Below are positions 26,492 through 35,076 of a stretch of DNA of 64,000 nt, piece after piece. A model generated the notes under the pieces. The model searched no databases, was not told the DNA's origin, and saw only the letters and a list, made by a program, of their open reading frames with translations. The DNA is from Bacillota bacterium (GTDB lineage: Bacteria > Bacillota > SHA-98 > UBA4971): assembly GCA_024653485.1 (NCBI GenBank), contig JANLFY010000008.1, forward strand, positions 1 to 64,000, given 5' to 3'. Position 1 is the stretch's first letter, and the number at the start of each line of letters is the position of its first letter. The translations under genes were made by a program, and so were the position numbers.

Positions 26492-26950
26492 TTACGAAAA
26501 CTTGGTGAGCGACGCCAGGGCGCGAAGGGCCAGGACGTAGACGAGGGGGCCGAGGCCTGTGATCTGGCCCCATGCCACCGGTGCGACCACCGACCGGTGG
26601 CGGAGCTCCTCGCGCGCGTGGATGTTGGAGAGATGTACTTCGATGGTAGGAAGACCGCATCCGGCTATGGCGTCGCGGATGGCGATGCTGTAGTGGGTAT
26701 ACGCCGCGGGGTTTATGACAAGACCCCGACAGCGGTCTGCGGCGTCCCATATTAGGCTAACTATCTCGCCCTCGTGGTTTGTTTGGTGGATCTCCACCGC
26801 CACGCCGAGAGCGCTCGCTTCCCGCTCGATGAGAGCGTTGATGCTGTCGAGGGTTTGGGCTCCATAGATGTCAGGCTCCCGCGCGCCCAACCGATCTAGG
26901 CTTGGACCGTGAATCACCATGATAGCGGTTTCAGCAGTGGTCTTTGCCAT
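26492..26950 (-). CDS. aroQ: 3-dehydroquinate dehydratase, type II
   Basis: AroQ dehydrates 3-dehydroquinate to 3-dehydroshikimate in the shikimate pathway. The 152-residue length fits the small dodecameric type II enzyme. Visible motifs are HGPSLDRLGAREPDIYG with the catalytic Tyr, TNHEGEIV, INPAAYTHYSIAIRDAI and EVHLSNIHAREELRHRSVV with the catalytic His and Arg. Compared with the usual NGPNLNLLG, the loop has Ser and Arg substitutions, so it is a somewhat divergent member. GGAGAGGAGA precedes the ATG. It is the last gene of the aro operon, 150 bases after aroKB. Confidence 0.9.
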   Translation of the reverse strand: MAKTTAETAIMVIHGPSLDRLGAREPDIYGAQTLDSINALIEREASALGVAVEIHQTNHEGEIVSLIWDAADRCRGLVINPAAYTHYSIAIRDAIAGCGLPTIEVHLSNIHAREELRHRSVVAPVAWGQITGLGPLVYVLALRALASLTKFS

Positions 26951-27100
26951 GTTCTCCTCTCCTATCAGAAGATAGCTCGCAATGGCTAGACGGCGCTCCG
27001 GGAAAGTCAGAGGGGATCCCGCAAGAGCAGTAAGAGCAGTGCGGCACTCCTCCCCGAATGCCTCGCCTTCACGCCACCACTGATGTACATCTTCTCCACA

Positions 27101-29344
27101 TCAGGGGTCTCCTGAGATCGATTCTCCAGGAACCACGAGCCTGCCTCCCGGATCGCTGCGACCCCGGGGGCACCCGCGTGAGGCCATTGGAGCCGTGGAT
27201 AGGCTGTCAAGGTTCACCGAGGCTCTTCCGGCCACGACTATCTCGTCCGCCAGGGCTTTCGCGGCACGGTCCTCGCAAACGGAGCATTTCCCTATGGATA
27301 GCGGCAGCACGACGCGGAGCTTGCCTCCGCGGACTTTCTTGTCGAGGGCCATAGCGGCTAGGATGGACTCGTGGAAGACGCCATCACACCCGGCGGGGAT
27401 CGACGTTGGCAATCCAAGGCCTGCGAGCGCTTGGCACACCCGTGCTGAGTCTTCCCCGCTAAGGCAACCCAGCCGCTCAGACGCACGACAAGCAGCGGCA
27501 AGACCTATCGCCACCGCCTCTCCGTGCGTCCAGCGACGAAAGCCGCCTGCCCGCTCGATGGCGTGTCCAAGGGTGTGCCCAAGGTTGAGGAGCAAGCGGT
27601 CCCGTGTGTCCCGCTCGTCCGTAGCCACGAGCTTGGCCTTGACCGCGACCGCCCTGCGGACGATGTCCTGACACAAAGCGGGCTCCCGCTGGAGAACCCG
27701 GGCCGCGGCAAACCTGGAGCCGTTCGAGCGTCGACGCCCCGCGGCGCATCGACCGTCCCTCGCAAAGGTATCGCCACCGCCCGCGACTCGGACAACCTGC
27801 TCCAGTGTTTCGAAGAGCTCTGGATCCCCTATGACGGAGGCCTTGATCGCTTCAGCAAGACCGCTCGTGAAGTCGCGCAGAGGCAGCGTTCCCAGGGTAG
27901 CGACGTCTGCTATGACGGCCGTGGGTTGCCAGAACGTGCCTGCCAGGTTCTTGGCCGCTCGGAGATTGATGGCGGTCTTGCCTCCTATTGAGCTGTCCAC
28001 CATTGCCAGGAGCGTGGTTGGAACCTGGATGAGCTTGATGCCCCGCATGTACGTGGCGGCGAAGAACCCCGCCACGTCGCCCACTGTGCCGCCTCCGAGG
28101 GCTATGGCCAGCGAGTCGCGGCCTATGCCGCAGGCCGAGGCGAAGTCGTACAGTTTTGCGAGTGTTGAGAGGCTTTTCGCTCTCTCCCCATCTGGAACCA
28201 TCGCCCAGACAATGCAAGGATCGCGGCCTAGCCAGGCGCGAAGGCCTTGCTCCAGACGCTCTCCGTAGAGCAATCGGATGAGGGGGGTGGTGATCACGAT
28301 GATCCTGGTCACGATGATCCTGGACGGAACGGTGCCTGGCGGACTCGGGAGGGTGCCAGGGTGGGCGGGAATGGCGCCACGTTGGCTCGGGATGCCGCCC
28401 AGTGGGTGCAAGCCGCCTGACTCCAGGGTCGATCCTGGGCTTGAGGGCGTGGGTTCAGCGGCTGCGACGGGCTCATCGGGCGCACCCAGCGTGGAGAAGG
28501 CGGCCCGGTACGCATCTGGCCGGGCGAGGATGCCGTGCCCGAGAACGTAGGAGCACGTGGAGGCTCCCGCAGTGATATCAAACTTACACCAGCCCTGGTC
28601 ACTCCGTCCCGCTGGTTCTCCCACTGCGAACGCGCCTTGCGCCGCGCCCTCGGTCCAAGCGAAGGACTCTTCTTGAGCGCGGGCAGGTCCGCTCATCTCG
28701 TGCGGCTCCCACGGCTCAGGCCCTCCTACGCCCTTATCCTGCTTGTTGCGGTCAATGCGCGCGGTCCCGCGGGAGGAAGTGACACGCCGCGTGAGCTCGC
28801 GGGCAATCTCGCGCGCGATTTCGTCGGGGCTCTTGTCATCGGTATCTATCGCGATGTGCGCCAGGCGGTAGCCGGCCTCTCGCTTGCTCATGAGGGATCG
28901 AACTTGCTCGATGTCGGTCTTCCCTACGAGAAGCGGCCTGGTGCACTTGATCTCCGCTTCCCCGGGCCGCAGGCGCAGGCGGGTGACGACGCTTTCGGCA
29001 GAAGCCCGCAGCCAGACTAGCACGCCCGTCTGCCTCAAGATCTCAACGTTTCGTTCGTTCATGAGAGCTCCGCCGCCAACGGAGATGACGGTATTCCTCA
29101 AGAGAGCTGCCCGCCTCACGGCGCGCGTTTCCAGGCGTCTGAACCACGCCTCTCCGCGAGTGCGGAAGATCTCGCTGATGGTCGAGCCCGCCTCCGCTTC
29201 GATGAGAGCGTCTGTGTCGAGGTGAGCCATTCCGAGCAGCGATGCGAGGCGTGCGCCGACGCATGACTTGCCCGCCCCCATGAATCCCACGAGTATTACG
29301 TTGTCGCGCGAAACAGTCTCGCTCGAAACACGTTCGCGTGCCAC
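27101..29344 (-). CDS. aroKB: Shikimate kinase / 3-dehydroquinate synthase fusion
   Basis: This 747-residue protein joins two shikimate-pathway enzymes. Residues 15-190 are shikimate kinase, with the P-loop GFMGAGKS at 20-27, LDTDALIE and SVGGGAL. The rest is 3-dehydroquinate synthase, with VPDGERAKSL, LGGGTVGDVAGFFAATYMRG, VDSSIGGKTAIN, LNLGHTLGHAIE and THGEAVAIG. Two low-complexity stretches stand out. About 60 Pro/Gly/Ser-rich residues interrupt the N-terminal Rossmann part of the synthase, after YVLGHGILARP, and a Gly/Arg-rich piece precedes LQREPALCQDIV. The GTG at 29344 shares one base with the aroC stop and has GGAGAGG 6 bases upstream. Confidence 0.92.
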   Translation of the reverse strand: MARERVSSETVSRDNVILVGFMGAGKSCVGARLASLLGMAHLDTDALIEAEAGSTISEIFRTRGEAWFRRLETRAVRRAALLRNTVISVGGGALMNERNVEILRQTGVLVWLRASAESVVTRLRLRPGEAEIKCTRPLLVGKTDIEQVRSLMSKREAGYRLAHIAIDTDDKSPDEIAREIARELTRRVTSSRGTARIDRNKQDKGVGGPEPWEPHEMSGPARAQEESFAWTEGAAQGAFAVGEPAGRSDQGWCKFDITAGASTCSYVLGHGILARPDAYRAAFSTLGAPDEPVAAAEPTPSSPGSTLESGGLHPLGGIPSQRGAIPAHPGTLPSPPGTVPSRIIVTRIIVITTPLIRLLYGERLEQGLRAWLGRDPCIVWAMVPDGERAKSLSTLAKLYDFASACGIGRDSLAIALGGGTVGDVAGFFAATYMRGIKLIQVPTTLLAMVDSSIGGKTAINLRAAKNLAGTFWQPTAVIADVATLGTLPLRDFTSGLAEAIKASVIGDPELFETLEQVVRVAGGGDTFARDGRCAAGRRRSNGSRFAAARVLQREPALCQDIVRRAVAVKAKLVATDERDTRDRLLLNLGHTLGHAIERAGGFRRWTHGEAVAIGLAAACRASERLGCLSGEDSARVCQALAGLGLPTSIPAGCDGVFHESILAAMALDKKVRGGKLRVVLPLSIGKCSVCEDRAAKALADEIVVAGRASVNLDSLSTAPMASRGCPRGRSDPGGRLVVPGESISGDP
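28295..28323 (+). repeat. 15-bp tandem duplication inside aroKB
   Basis: CACGATGATCCTGGT is repeated back to back. It encodes part of the low-complexity insert in the dehydroquinate synthase half and shows replication slippage there. Confidence 0.7.
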
Positions 29345-30564
29345 TAGAATCCTCTCCCATCTGCGCCGCGTTCGCGCCTGCACCCGCACCGTCGCCCTGT
29401 TTCCTCGAGGTACGCAGCCACGCGGGCCGCGATCTCGGCGACGCTGTCGCCGCCGAACTTCGAGAGGAAAGCGTCAGCGAGCACCAGAGCCACCATGGCT
29501 TCCGCCACCACTGCGCATGCGGGGACGGCGCACGTGTCGGCGCGTTCATAGTGGGCCGCGCCTTCGCGTCCCGTATCGAGCTCTACCGAGCGCAGCGGTG
29601 CTCTCATGGTGTTTATCGGCTTCATGACCGCGTCCAGCCACAGAGGCATTCCGTTCGTCATGCCTCCCTCGAGGCCGCCACCATGGTTGGAACGCCGTTG
29701 GATTCCCAGCGCCGAAGCCTCCATTTCGTCCGCTGCGGCCGTGCCCACGAGCTCCGCCAGTCGGAAGCCATCGCCGATGCCGACGCCCTTGACCCCTGGA
29801 ATGCTCATGACGGCCTGGGCCAGCCGCCCGTCGAGGCGCAGGTCCCATTGCGCATAGGTGCCGAGGCCGGGGGGAAGCCCCCACGCAATGACCTGGAATA
29901 CGCCCCCCACGCTCTGGCCGGCGGACGCCGCCTCATCGATGCGCCGCATCATCCTCGCTGCCGCTCCTGCGTCCGCGCATCGGACGGGGGACGACTCGAT
30001 GGTTTCCAGGAGCTCCGGGCTCGGCGCGCCTACCAAGAGAGACTCCAGGATAGGGGCCCACTCGCCCCCGATGCAGAGGACGTGGGAAGCGACGGCGACT
30101 CCCAACTCTTCGAGCAGCTGCCTCGCGATGGCGCCCGCCGCCACCCTCGCGGCGGTCTCCCTCGCGCTCGCGCGCTCGAGTACGTTTCGAATGTCGTCGT
30201 GTCCGAATTTGAGGGCGCCTGCCAAGTCAGCGTGTCCCGGCCTGGGCATCTTTATGGGGTCCGCGCAGGCGTCAGCGTCGTCCCAAGGGGCCATGACACC
30301 CACCCAGTTAGGGTAATCCAGGTTAGGGATCTCCAGCACGATGGGTGAACCCATGGTTAGCCCGCCCCTAATGCCAGCAGTGACGCGAGCCTGGTCTCGC
30401 TCTATCTCCATGCGGCGCCCGCGTCCGTAACCAGCCTGGCGCCGGGCGAGGTCGCGCTGGATGTCCTCGGGCCTTACGCGAAGACCCGCTGGGATGCCGT
30501 CCAGCACGACGGTGAGAGCGGGGCCGTGTGACTCACCGCCTGTCATGAACCGGAGCGCGCTCAA
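29344..30564 (-). CDS. aroC: Chorismate synthase
   Basis: AroC converts 5-enolpyruvylshikimate 3-phosphate to chorismate using reduced FMN. The protein has the family motifs RFMTGGESHGPAL, RRQAGYGRGRRMEIERD, RPGHADLAGALKFGHDDIRN, RASARETAARVA and RRSNHGGGLEGGMTNGMPL. The length of 406 residues is normal for Gram-positive bacteria. I chose the TTG at 30564, with GGAGGTGA 5 bases upstream; a GTG at 30573 lies inside that site. Its start overlaps the aroE 3' end by about 32 bases, so translation is probably coupled. The C-terminus is a short Arg/Gly-rich tail. Confidence 0.93.
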   Translation of the reverse strand: MSALRFMTGGESHGPALTVVLDGIPAGLRVRPEDIQRDLARRQAGYGRGRRMEIERDQARVTAGIRGGLTMGSPIVLEIPNLDYPNWVGVMAPWDDADACADPIKMPRPGHADLAGALKFGHDDIRNVLERASARETAARVAAGAIARQLLEELGVAVASHVLCIGGEWAPILESLLVGAPSPELLETIESSPVRCADAGAAARMMRRIDEAASAGQSVGGVFQVIAWGLPPGLGTYAQWDLRLDGRLAQAVMSIPGVKGVGIGDGFRLAELVGTAAADEMEASALGIQRRSNHGGGLEGGMTNGMPLWLDAVMKPINTMRAPLRSVELDTGREGAAHYERADTCAVPACAVVAEAMVALVLADAFLSKFGGDSVAEIAARVAAYLEETGRRCGCRRERGADGRGF

Positions 30565-31507
30565 GGCCTTCACCTCCCAGCCGATCCGCAGCTGCGGCCG
30601 CAGCGTGGAGCGCCAGCTCCATCGCCTCCACCGCCTCGGATGGCGCCTTGTGACCCGTCCACGCCTCGAAAGCCGGGATCGCTTGGTGGAAGAGTATCTC
30701 TAGCCCAGACACCACGCGCAGGCCCAGGGACCGCCCCTGTAAGAGGAGCTTGGTCGCGGCTGGTCGGTAAACCATGTCACACACGATGCAGTCCCGGGAC
30801 GGGGAGATGGCGTCGAGGACCTCATCAGGGACCGGGCTTGAGCTGGGATCGCGCGTCACGGGCGTGGCGTTCACCACAATGTCCGCGCCCTCCATGGCGT
30901 CCACAAGGGTGCGCAGGTCATCGTCTTCGCGAAACCATGGGCGCACTTCGGCTCGGAGACGCCCTCCACCAGCCGTCAGGGCGACGTCCCTCAGGCGCAG
31001 GGCGCGGTCGCGGCCGCGGTTGAGAATTACGATCTCCCTGGCTCCGGACTGGGCTAATGCCGCGGCGACACCCCTCGCTGCGCCTCCCGCTCCGAACAGC
31101 ACCACTCTGCGGCCGGCGGGGGTCTGCCCTCTCTTGGCCAAGGCGCGAAGCAGTCCGACTCCGTCGGTGTTGTCACCCACCAGAGTGTCGCCGGTCTTGA
31201 TGATCGTGTTGAGCGCACCGGCGACTCGGGCTCTGGAAGTCAATCCGTCAACTATGGATACGGCACCCTCCTTGTGTGGTATGGTAACGTTAGCGCCCAC
31301 CACCGAAGGCAACCTGAGCACAGAGCCCACGGCTTCGAGGGTTCCTGGGGGGACATCAAGTGGTCTGTAGCACCAATCGAGCCCTACGGCTCTGAAACCC
31401 GCTTCGTGCATCGGTGGAGACAAGCTGTATCGCGCGGGCCAGCCCAGGAGGAGTACGACCCTTGTCCTAGCCACTTCGGCTTCCTGCTTTCGCTCCATCT
31501 CATGCAA
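30533..31507 (-). CDS. aroE: Shikimate dehydrogenase (NADP-dependent)
   Basis: AroE reduces 3-dehydroshikimate to shikimate. The substrate domain shows YSLSPPMHEAGF and VGANVTIPHK with the catalytic Lys, and NTDGVG follows. The cofactor domain begins with FGAGGAARGVAAAL. The product has about 324 residues with an Ala-rich C-terminal tail. AAGGAGG lies immediately before an ATG at 31516; a TTG at 31507 and an ATG at 31498 have better spacing, and I chose the TTG. It lies between aroA and aroC in the operon. Confidence 0.92.
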   Translation of the reverse strand: MHEMERKQEAEVARTRVVLLLGWPARYSLSPPMHEAGFRAVGLDWCYRPLDVPPGTLEAVGSVLRLPSVVGANVTIPHKEGAVSIVDGLTSRARVAGALNTIIKTGDTLVGDNTDGVGLLRALAKRGQTPAGRRVVLFGAGGAARGVAAALAQSGAREIVILNRGRDRALRLRDVALTAGGGRLRAEVRPWFREDDDLRTLVDAMEGADIVVNATPVTRDPSSSPVPDEVLDAISPSRDCIVCDMVYRPAATKLLLQGRSLGLRVVSGLEILFHQAIPAFEAWTGHKAPSEAVEAMELALHAAAAAADRLGGEGLERAPVHDRR

Positions 31508-31549
31508 AGGAACCATGCCTCCTTGATCCCCCTAGCGTGCCAGCGTTGA

Positions 31550-33436
31550 TCAATACCGAATGGGAGCGCTCTGTGATGCCGTGCGACCCTCGGCGGGTTC
31601 GCCGGACTCCTCGGATATTGCATCCCCCGCATTCAGGGCTCGGAGCGCTGAGAGAAATCCTGGATACGACACGCGTGTCGCCTCCCACCCCTCCACAACC
31701 GTCGTGCCGCTGGCGATCAAGCCTGCCACGGCAAGCGCCATGGCCATGCGGTGATCGCCTCGAGCCGACACTCTGGCTCCGCGGAGCCTGGAAGGGTGGA
31801 TGCGGAGCGAGTCGTCGGCTTGGCTGATACGAGCGCCCATCTTCGAGAGCTCCTCCACCACAGCGGCGACCCTGTCGGTCTCCTTGACCTTCAACTCGGC
31901 GATGCCGCTGATAGAGGACGGGGTGCTCGCAGCACAAGCCAAAACGGCGAAGATCGGGACCTCGTCGATCATACTCGGGACTGCGGCAGGCGGAATGTCA
32001 ACGCCTGTGAGGGGGCCGCCGTGCTCCACGCGGATGTGCGCGCGAGGCTCAGGTCCGTCGCAGGGCAGCGGCTCGAGATGTACCGACGCGCCCATGCGGG
32101 CTAGAACTTGGACGAACCCGAGGCGCGTCGGATTCGCGCAGACGTCGAGCGCGGTGACGCTCGACCCCGGGAGGGCAGCTGCGGCCGCGAGTATGAACGC
32201 GGCGGACGACGGGTCACCTGGTACGGTCAGCTCAAACGGGTGGGGCGGGTGCCCACCGCATACGGTTACTTCTCCGGGACTACGCCAGGCATCACGTTGA
32301 TCATCTCCGTCGCCACAGGGCCAGGCAGCGACGGCGTGCAGCGCGTCTCCGGAGCCACGGCGCGTGTGGCGGAAGCTGTCTCCGGTACACCCGCGCTTGC
32401 CGGCTTCGCAGCCGACCCTGCCGCCGTCGACGCCGCTGACGCCGCGGTCAGTGCAGTTGCGCGAGGCCCACGAGCAACCATCTCCGCCGCCGTCGTGGCG
32501 ATCGCTGCTACCTCTAACCGCGCTGACCGGGCTGCGGCCAGCTCCAGCCGGCGTCTGCTTCCTCTTGACAGGGACACCCGCGAACCTTAGGAGCCGCTCT
32601 GTGTGGTCGCGGGACCAGGCCGGTTCGACCACAGTCGTCTCGCCGTCGGAATACAGGCCTGCGAGCAATACGCACGATTTCACCTGTGCGCTTGCGACAG
32701 GCAACACGTGCCTGAGCGCGCGGAGACCCGCGTCCCCCGCGCCCCTGATCACGAGCGGAGCCAGGGTGCCTCCTGCTCGCCCGTCGACCCATGCGCCCAT
32801 GGCGCGGAGCGGGACCGCGACTCTCGCCATCGGTCGTCGCCGTAGGGACTCATCGCCGGTCAGCACGAAGAGACCTTCCTGACCCGCAAGGATGCCTGCT
32901 AGAAGCCTCATTGTTGTGCCCGAGTTGCCGGCGTCAAGGACGTCCATGGGTTCCGCCAACCCCCGGAGTCCGCGCCCGGAGATCACGAGCAAGCCGCCGT
33001 TGTCATAGCACACGCGGACGCCCAACGTCTTCAGGCACCGCAGAGTAGAGATGCAGTCCTGCCCGGACGGGTAGTTGCGCACCTCGGAATCGCCGGGGCA
33101 AATGGCCGCCAGCATGGCGGCACGATGCGCGATGGACTTGTCGCCGGGAGGCTCGAAGGACCCGCGCAGAACGACGCCCCCTCCCGAGACACGAAGCGAA
33201 TGGGCCGATGGCCGGGCTTCCGGGCTCCCGGCGTTCAGATCATCGTTCTCGGCGTTCCGATCATCATCGTGCTGGAGGCCATTCCGCGCGTCGAGCTGAG
33301 TCCCGGCCTGCGGGCCGTACTGCACTCCGCACCGTGTGCCACACTGCACGCCGTGCCCGTCGAATCCGAAAGCCGCCGTCTCTTCCCGTTGCGCTGGTGC
33401 GGCCAGGTCTCGCTCTTCTCCCCGTCGCGTCCTCAC
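31550..33436 (-). CDS. aroA: EPSP synthase with N-terminal extension and internal low-complexity insert
   Basis: AroA makes 5-enolpyruvylshikimate 3-phosphate. Core motifs are present: PPGDKSIAHRAAMLAA, LDAGNSGTTMRLLAG, GDESLRRRPM, SAQVKSCVLLAGLYS, SRDHTERLL, VPGDPSSAAFILAAA, ELKVKETDRV and GDHRMAMA. At 628 residues it is about 200 longer than usual. Some 75 residues of Gln/Asp/Asn/Gly-rich sequence precede the first strand. About 95 residues rich in Gly, Arg, Asp and Cys are inserted near residues 290-385, between the SRDHTER segment and the HPFELTVPGD strand. The frame is open throughout. The GTG start has only a weak GGGGGGAAG site, so the real N-terminus is uncertain. Confidence 0.9.
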   Translation of the reverse strand: MRTRRGEERDLAAPAQREETAAFGFDGHGVQCGTRCGVQYGPQAGTQLDARNGLQHDDDRNAENDDLNAGSPEARPSAHSLRVSGGGVVLRGSFEPPGDKSIAHRAAMLAAICPGDSEVRNYPSGQDCISTLRCLKTLGVRVCYDNGGLLVISGRGLRGLAEPMDVLDAGNSGTTMRLLAGILAGQEGLFVLTGDESLRRRPMARVAVPLRAMGAWVDGRAGGTLAPLVIRGAGDAGLRALRHVLPVASAQVKSCVLLAGLYSDGETTVVEPAWSRDHTERLLRFAGVPVKRKQTPAGAGRSPVSAVRGSSDRHDGGGDGCSWASRNCTDRGVSGVDGGRVGCEAGKRGCTGDSFRHTRRGSGDALHAVAAWPCGDGDDQRDAWRSPGEVTVCGGHPPHPFELTVPGDPSSAAFILAAAAALPGSSVTALDVCANPTRLGFVQVLARMGASVHLEPLPCDGPEPRAHIRVEHGGPLTGVDIPPAAVPSMIDEVPIFAVLACAASTPSSISGIAELKVKETDRVAAVVEELSKMGARISQADDSLRIHPSRLRGARVSARGDHRMAMALAVAGLIASGTTVVEGWEATRVSYPGFLSALRALNAGDAISEESGEPAEGRTASQSAPIRY

Positions 33437-33784
33437 TTCAGTTGCTTCCCCCCGTGTCCCGCGCGTCCACCGCGTTTCTGCTCTTGTTCATCCTGCCCCT
33501 GTTCGGGCCTCCGCCCTAGCTCCCGGTCCTGCTCCCGCACCCACTCATGCCCCTGCTGCTCCTCCTACTCCTGCTCCTGCTCATGCTCATGCTTGTGCTC
33601 CTGCTCATGCTTCGGCCCTTCCTGCTCCTCGTGAGCCCTGCTCCTCGTGAGCCGGCCCTCAGATTTCTCCGGATTCCCTTCGTGCCCTCGAGCTTCAGTC
33701 CAGCAATCAGTCCCGCGGGGCCCCTTCTTCCATTGAGCCTTCGACGCACCATCACGCCACCATCAATGCATAATCCATGCATCA
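33437..33784 (-). repeat. Repeat-rich tyrA-aroA intergenic region
   Basis: This stretch of 348 bases holds no gene I can support. Near 33545-33650 it is built of imperfect CTGCTC and CATGCT units read on the plus strand. Near 33761-33790 CATCAATGCAT occurs twice around a third ATGCAT. A minus-strand frame (33806-33516) would encode a Ser/Arg-repeat peptide, but that follows from the repeat and has no independent support. Confidence 0.55.
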
Positions 33785-34858
33785 TCAATGCATCGGGCTC
33801 GTCCACGCGTCTCGTTTACTTGGCTGCCTCGGTCTCGGCATCTCCTGCGTTGCATCGTCATGTCGCGTGGGTGCGCCGCCGAACCCCCGAAACTCTTGCG
33901 TCCGCTCGATCCAAGTCTGCCTGCTTGCCTGCGCTTTCGCGAGGAACTGCCTGACCCTTGCGGCCCGCAAGCGCGCTTCCTGGTCCGCCTCGGATGAGAC
34001 GGTCGATGTCCGGGCATTGGTGATGAGAGCACGCACCTCGTCGAGCTCTCGTTGGAACTCGTCGAGCGCCTCGATCACCTGGCTTGCATTGGTCGCGAGC
34101 ATACCGGCGCCCATGTCCGGGTCGCCCGATGCCACGCGCGATGTGTCCCGAAATCCCCCCGCCGCGAGATTCCAGATGGATGGGCGGACCTTGGAACGCT
34201 CACCCACTACCCTAGCCAGGCACGCGGCCACGACCAACGGGAGGTGGCTCGTAGCGGCCACCATCGCGTCATGGTCTCCGGGTTCCATTACTTGCGGGAT
34301 AGCCCCAACCGCTTCACACAGTTCGATGACCGCCCTGACGTCGATGTCCCGCGCCCACGCGGCCGGGGTCAGCACGTAACGGCATCCTTTCAGCAGACCT
34401 GACGAGGCGTGCTCCACTCCGCTCTTCTCGCTCCCGGCCATGGGGTGGCCGCCCACGAACGGGACGTCCGGAGCGAGGTGCTTTCGCGCGAGATCGAGAA
34501 CGTAACCCTTGGCGCTCCCGACATCAGTGACCACGGACGCCTCCGCTCCGCGGGCTCCCTTCAGACAACGTCCCAGCTCTGCGAGGACGGATGGCATCGA
34601 AAGGAGCGGCGTCGCCACAACGATCAGATCGGCGTCTGTCGCCTCATAAAGCGCTCTTGCGGAGCGGTCCAGAGCCCCAAGTGCGACCGCGCGGTCGGCG
34701 GATCGCTCGTCGATGTCGAAGCCCATCACCGCGTAGCGTCCTGAAGCTCGAAGCGCCATCGCAAGAGAACCGCCGATGAGGCCGAGGCCGACCACGAACA
34801 CTCTCTTTCTGTCAGCCGAGGCGGACGAACCCGCCGAACGCAGTTGGAACTGGCTCAC
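33785..34858 (-). CDS. tyrA: Prephenate dehydrogenase
   Basis: TyrA oxidatively decarboxylates prephenate to 4-hydroxyphenylpyruvate for tyrosine. The 357-residue protein has the NAD loop VVGLGLIGGSLAMALR, VVATPLLSM, VTDVGSAKGYV, FVGGHPMAGSEKSGVEHA with the catalytic His, and ATSHLPLVVAACL. No ACT domain is present; the C-terminal 50 residues are low-complexity and Arg/Gln-rich instead. I chose the GTG at 34858, with AGAGGAG 9 bases upstream. A longer frame to 34966 lacks support. It follows aroF after about 220 bases. Confidence 0.92.
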   Translation of the reverse strand: MSQFQLRSAGSSASADRKRVFVVGLGLIGGSLAMALRASGRYAVMGFDIDERSADRAVALGALDRSARALYEATDADLIVVATPLLSMPSVLAELGRCLKGARGAEASVVTDVGSAKGYVLDLARKHLAPDVPFVGGHPMAGSEKSGVEHASSGLLKGCRYVLTPAAWARDIDVRAVIELCEAVGAIPQVMEPGDHDAMVAATSHLPLVVAACLARVVGERSKVRPSIWNLAAGGFRDTSRVASGDPDMGAGMLATNASQVIEALDEFQRELDEVRALITNARTSTVSSEADQEARLRAARVRQFLAKAQASRQTWIERTQEFRGFGGAPTRHDDATQEMPRPRQPSKRDAWTSPMH

Positions 34859-35076
34859 GGATACCACTCCTCTTCTCGTCGCCATTTGCGTCAGCCAAGG
34901 TCTTCCCATCCGCGCATGTGCTGCTGGCGCCGTCAGTCCGCCCGCTCGCGCTCGCTTCTCTTGCACTCTGCGGGCTCACCCTTGTCGGGCTCGCCTTGCC
35001 TGCGTTTGCTCGACCTTTGTTCGCACGCTCTAGGTGCGCTGTTGCCGGTCCCACCTTGAGCGCGCTGGCCAGGGCT

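Noticed and set aside
32266-32577. Possible frameshift pair in aroA, with the Ala-rich alternate frame as the true insert
   Set aside because: The aroA frame is open across the whole gene and both flanks are in the same frame. Neither reading of the insert resembles EPSP synthase, so no frameshift is needed.
33516-33806. Ser/Arg-repeat protein on the minus strand between tyrA and aroA
   Set aside because: Its composition follows directly from the DNA repeat, it overlaps the tyrA end and it has no family match or clear ribosome binding site.
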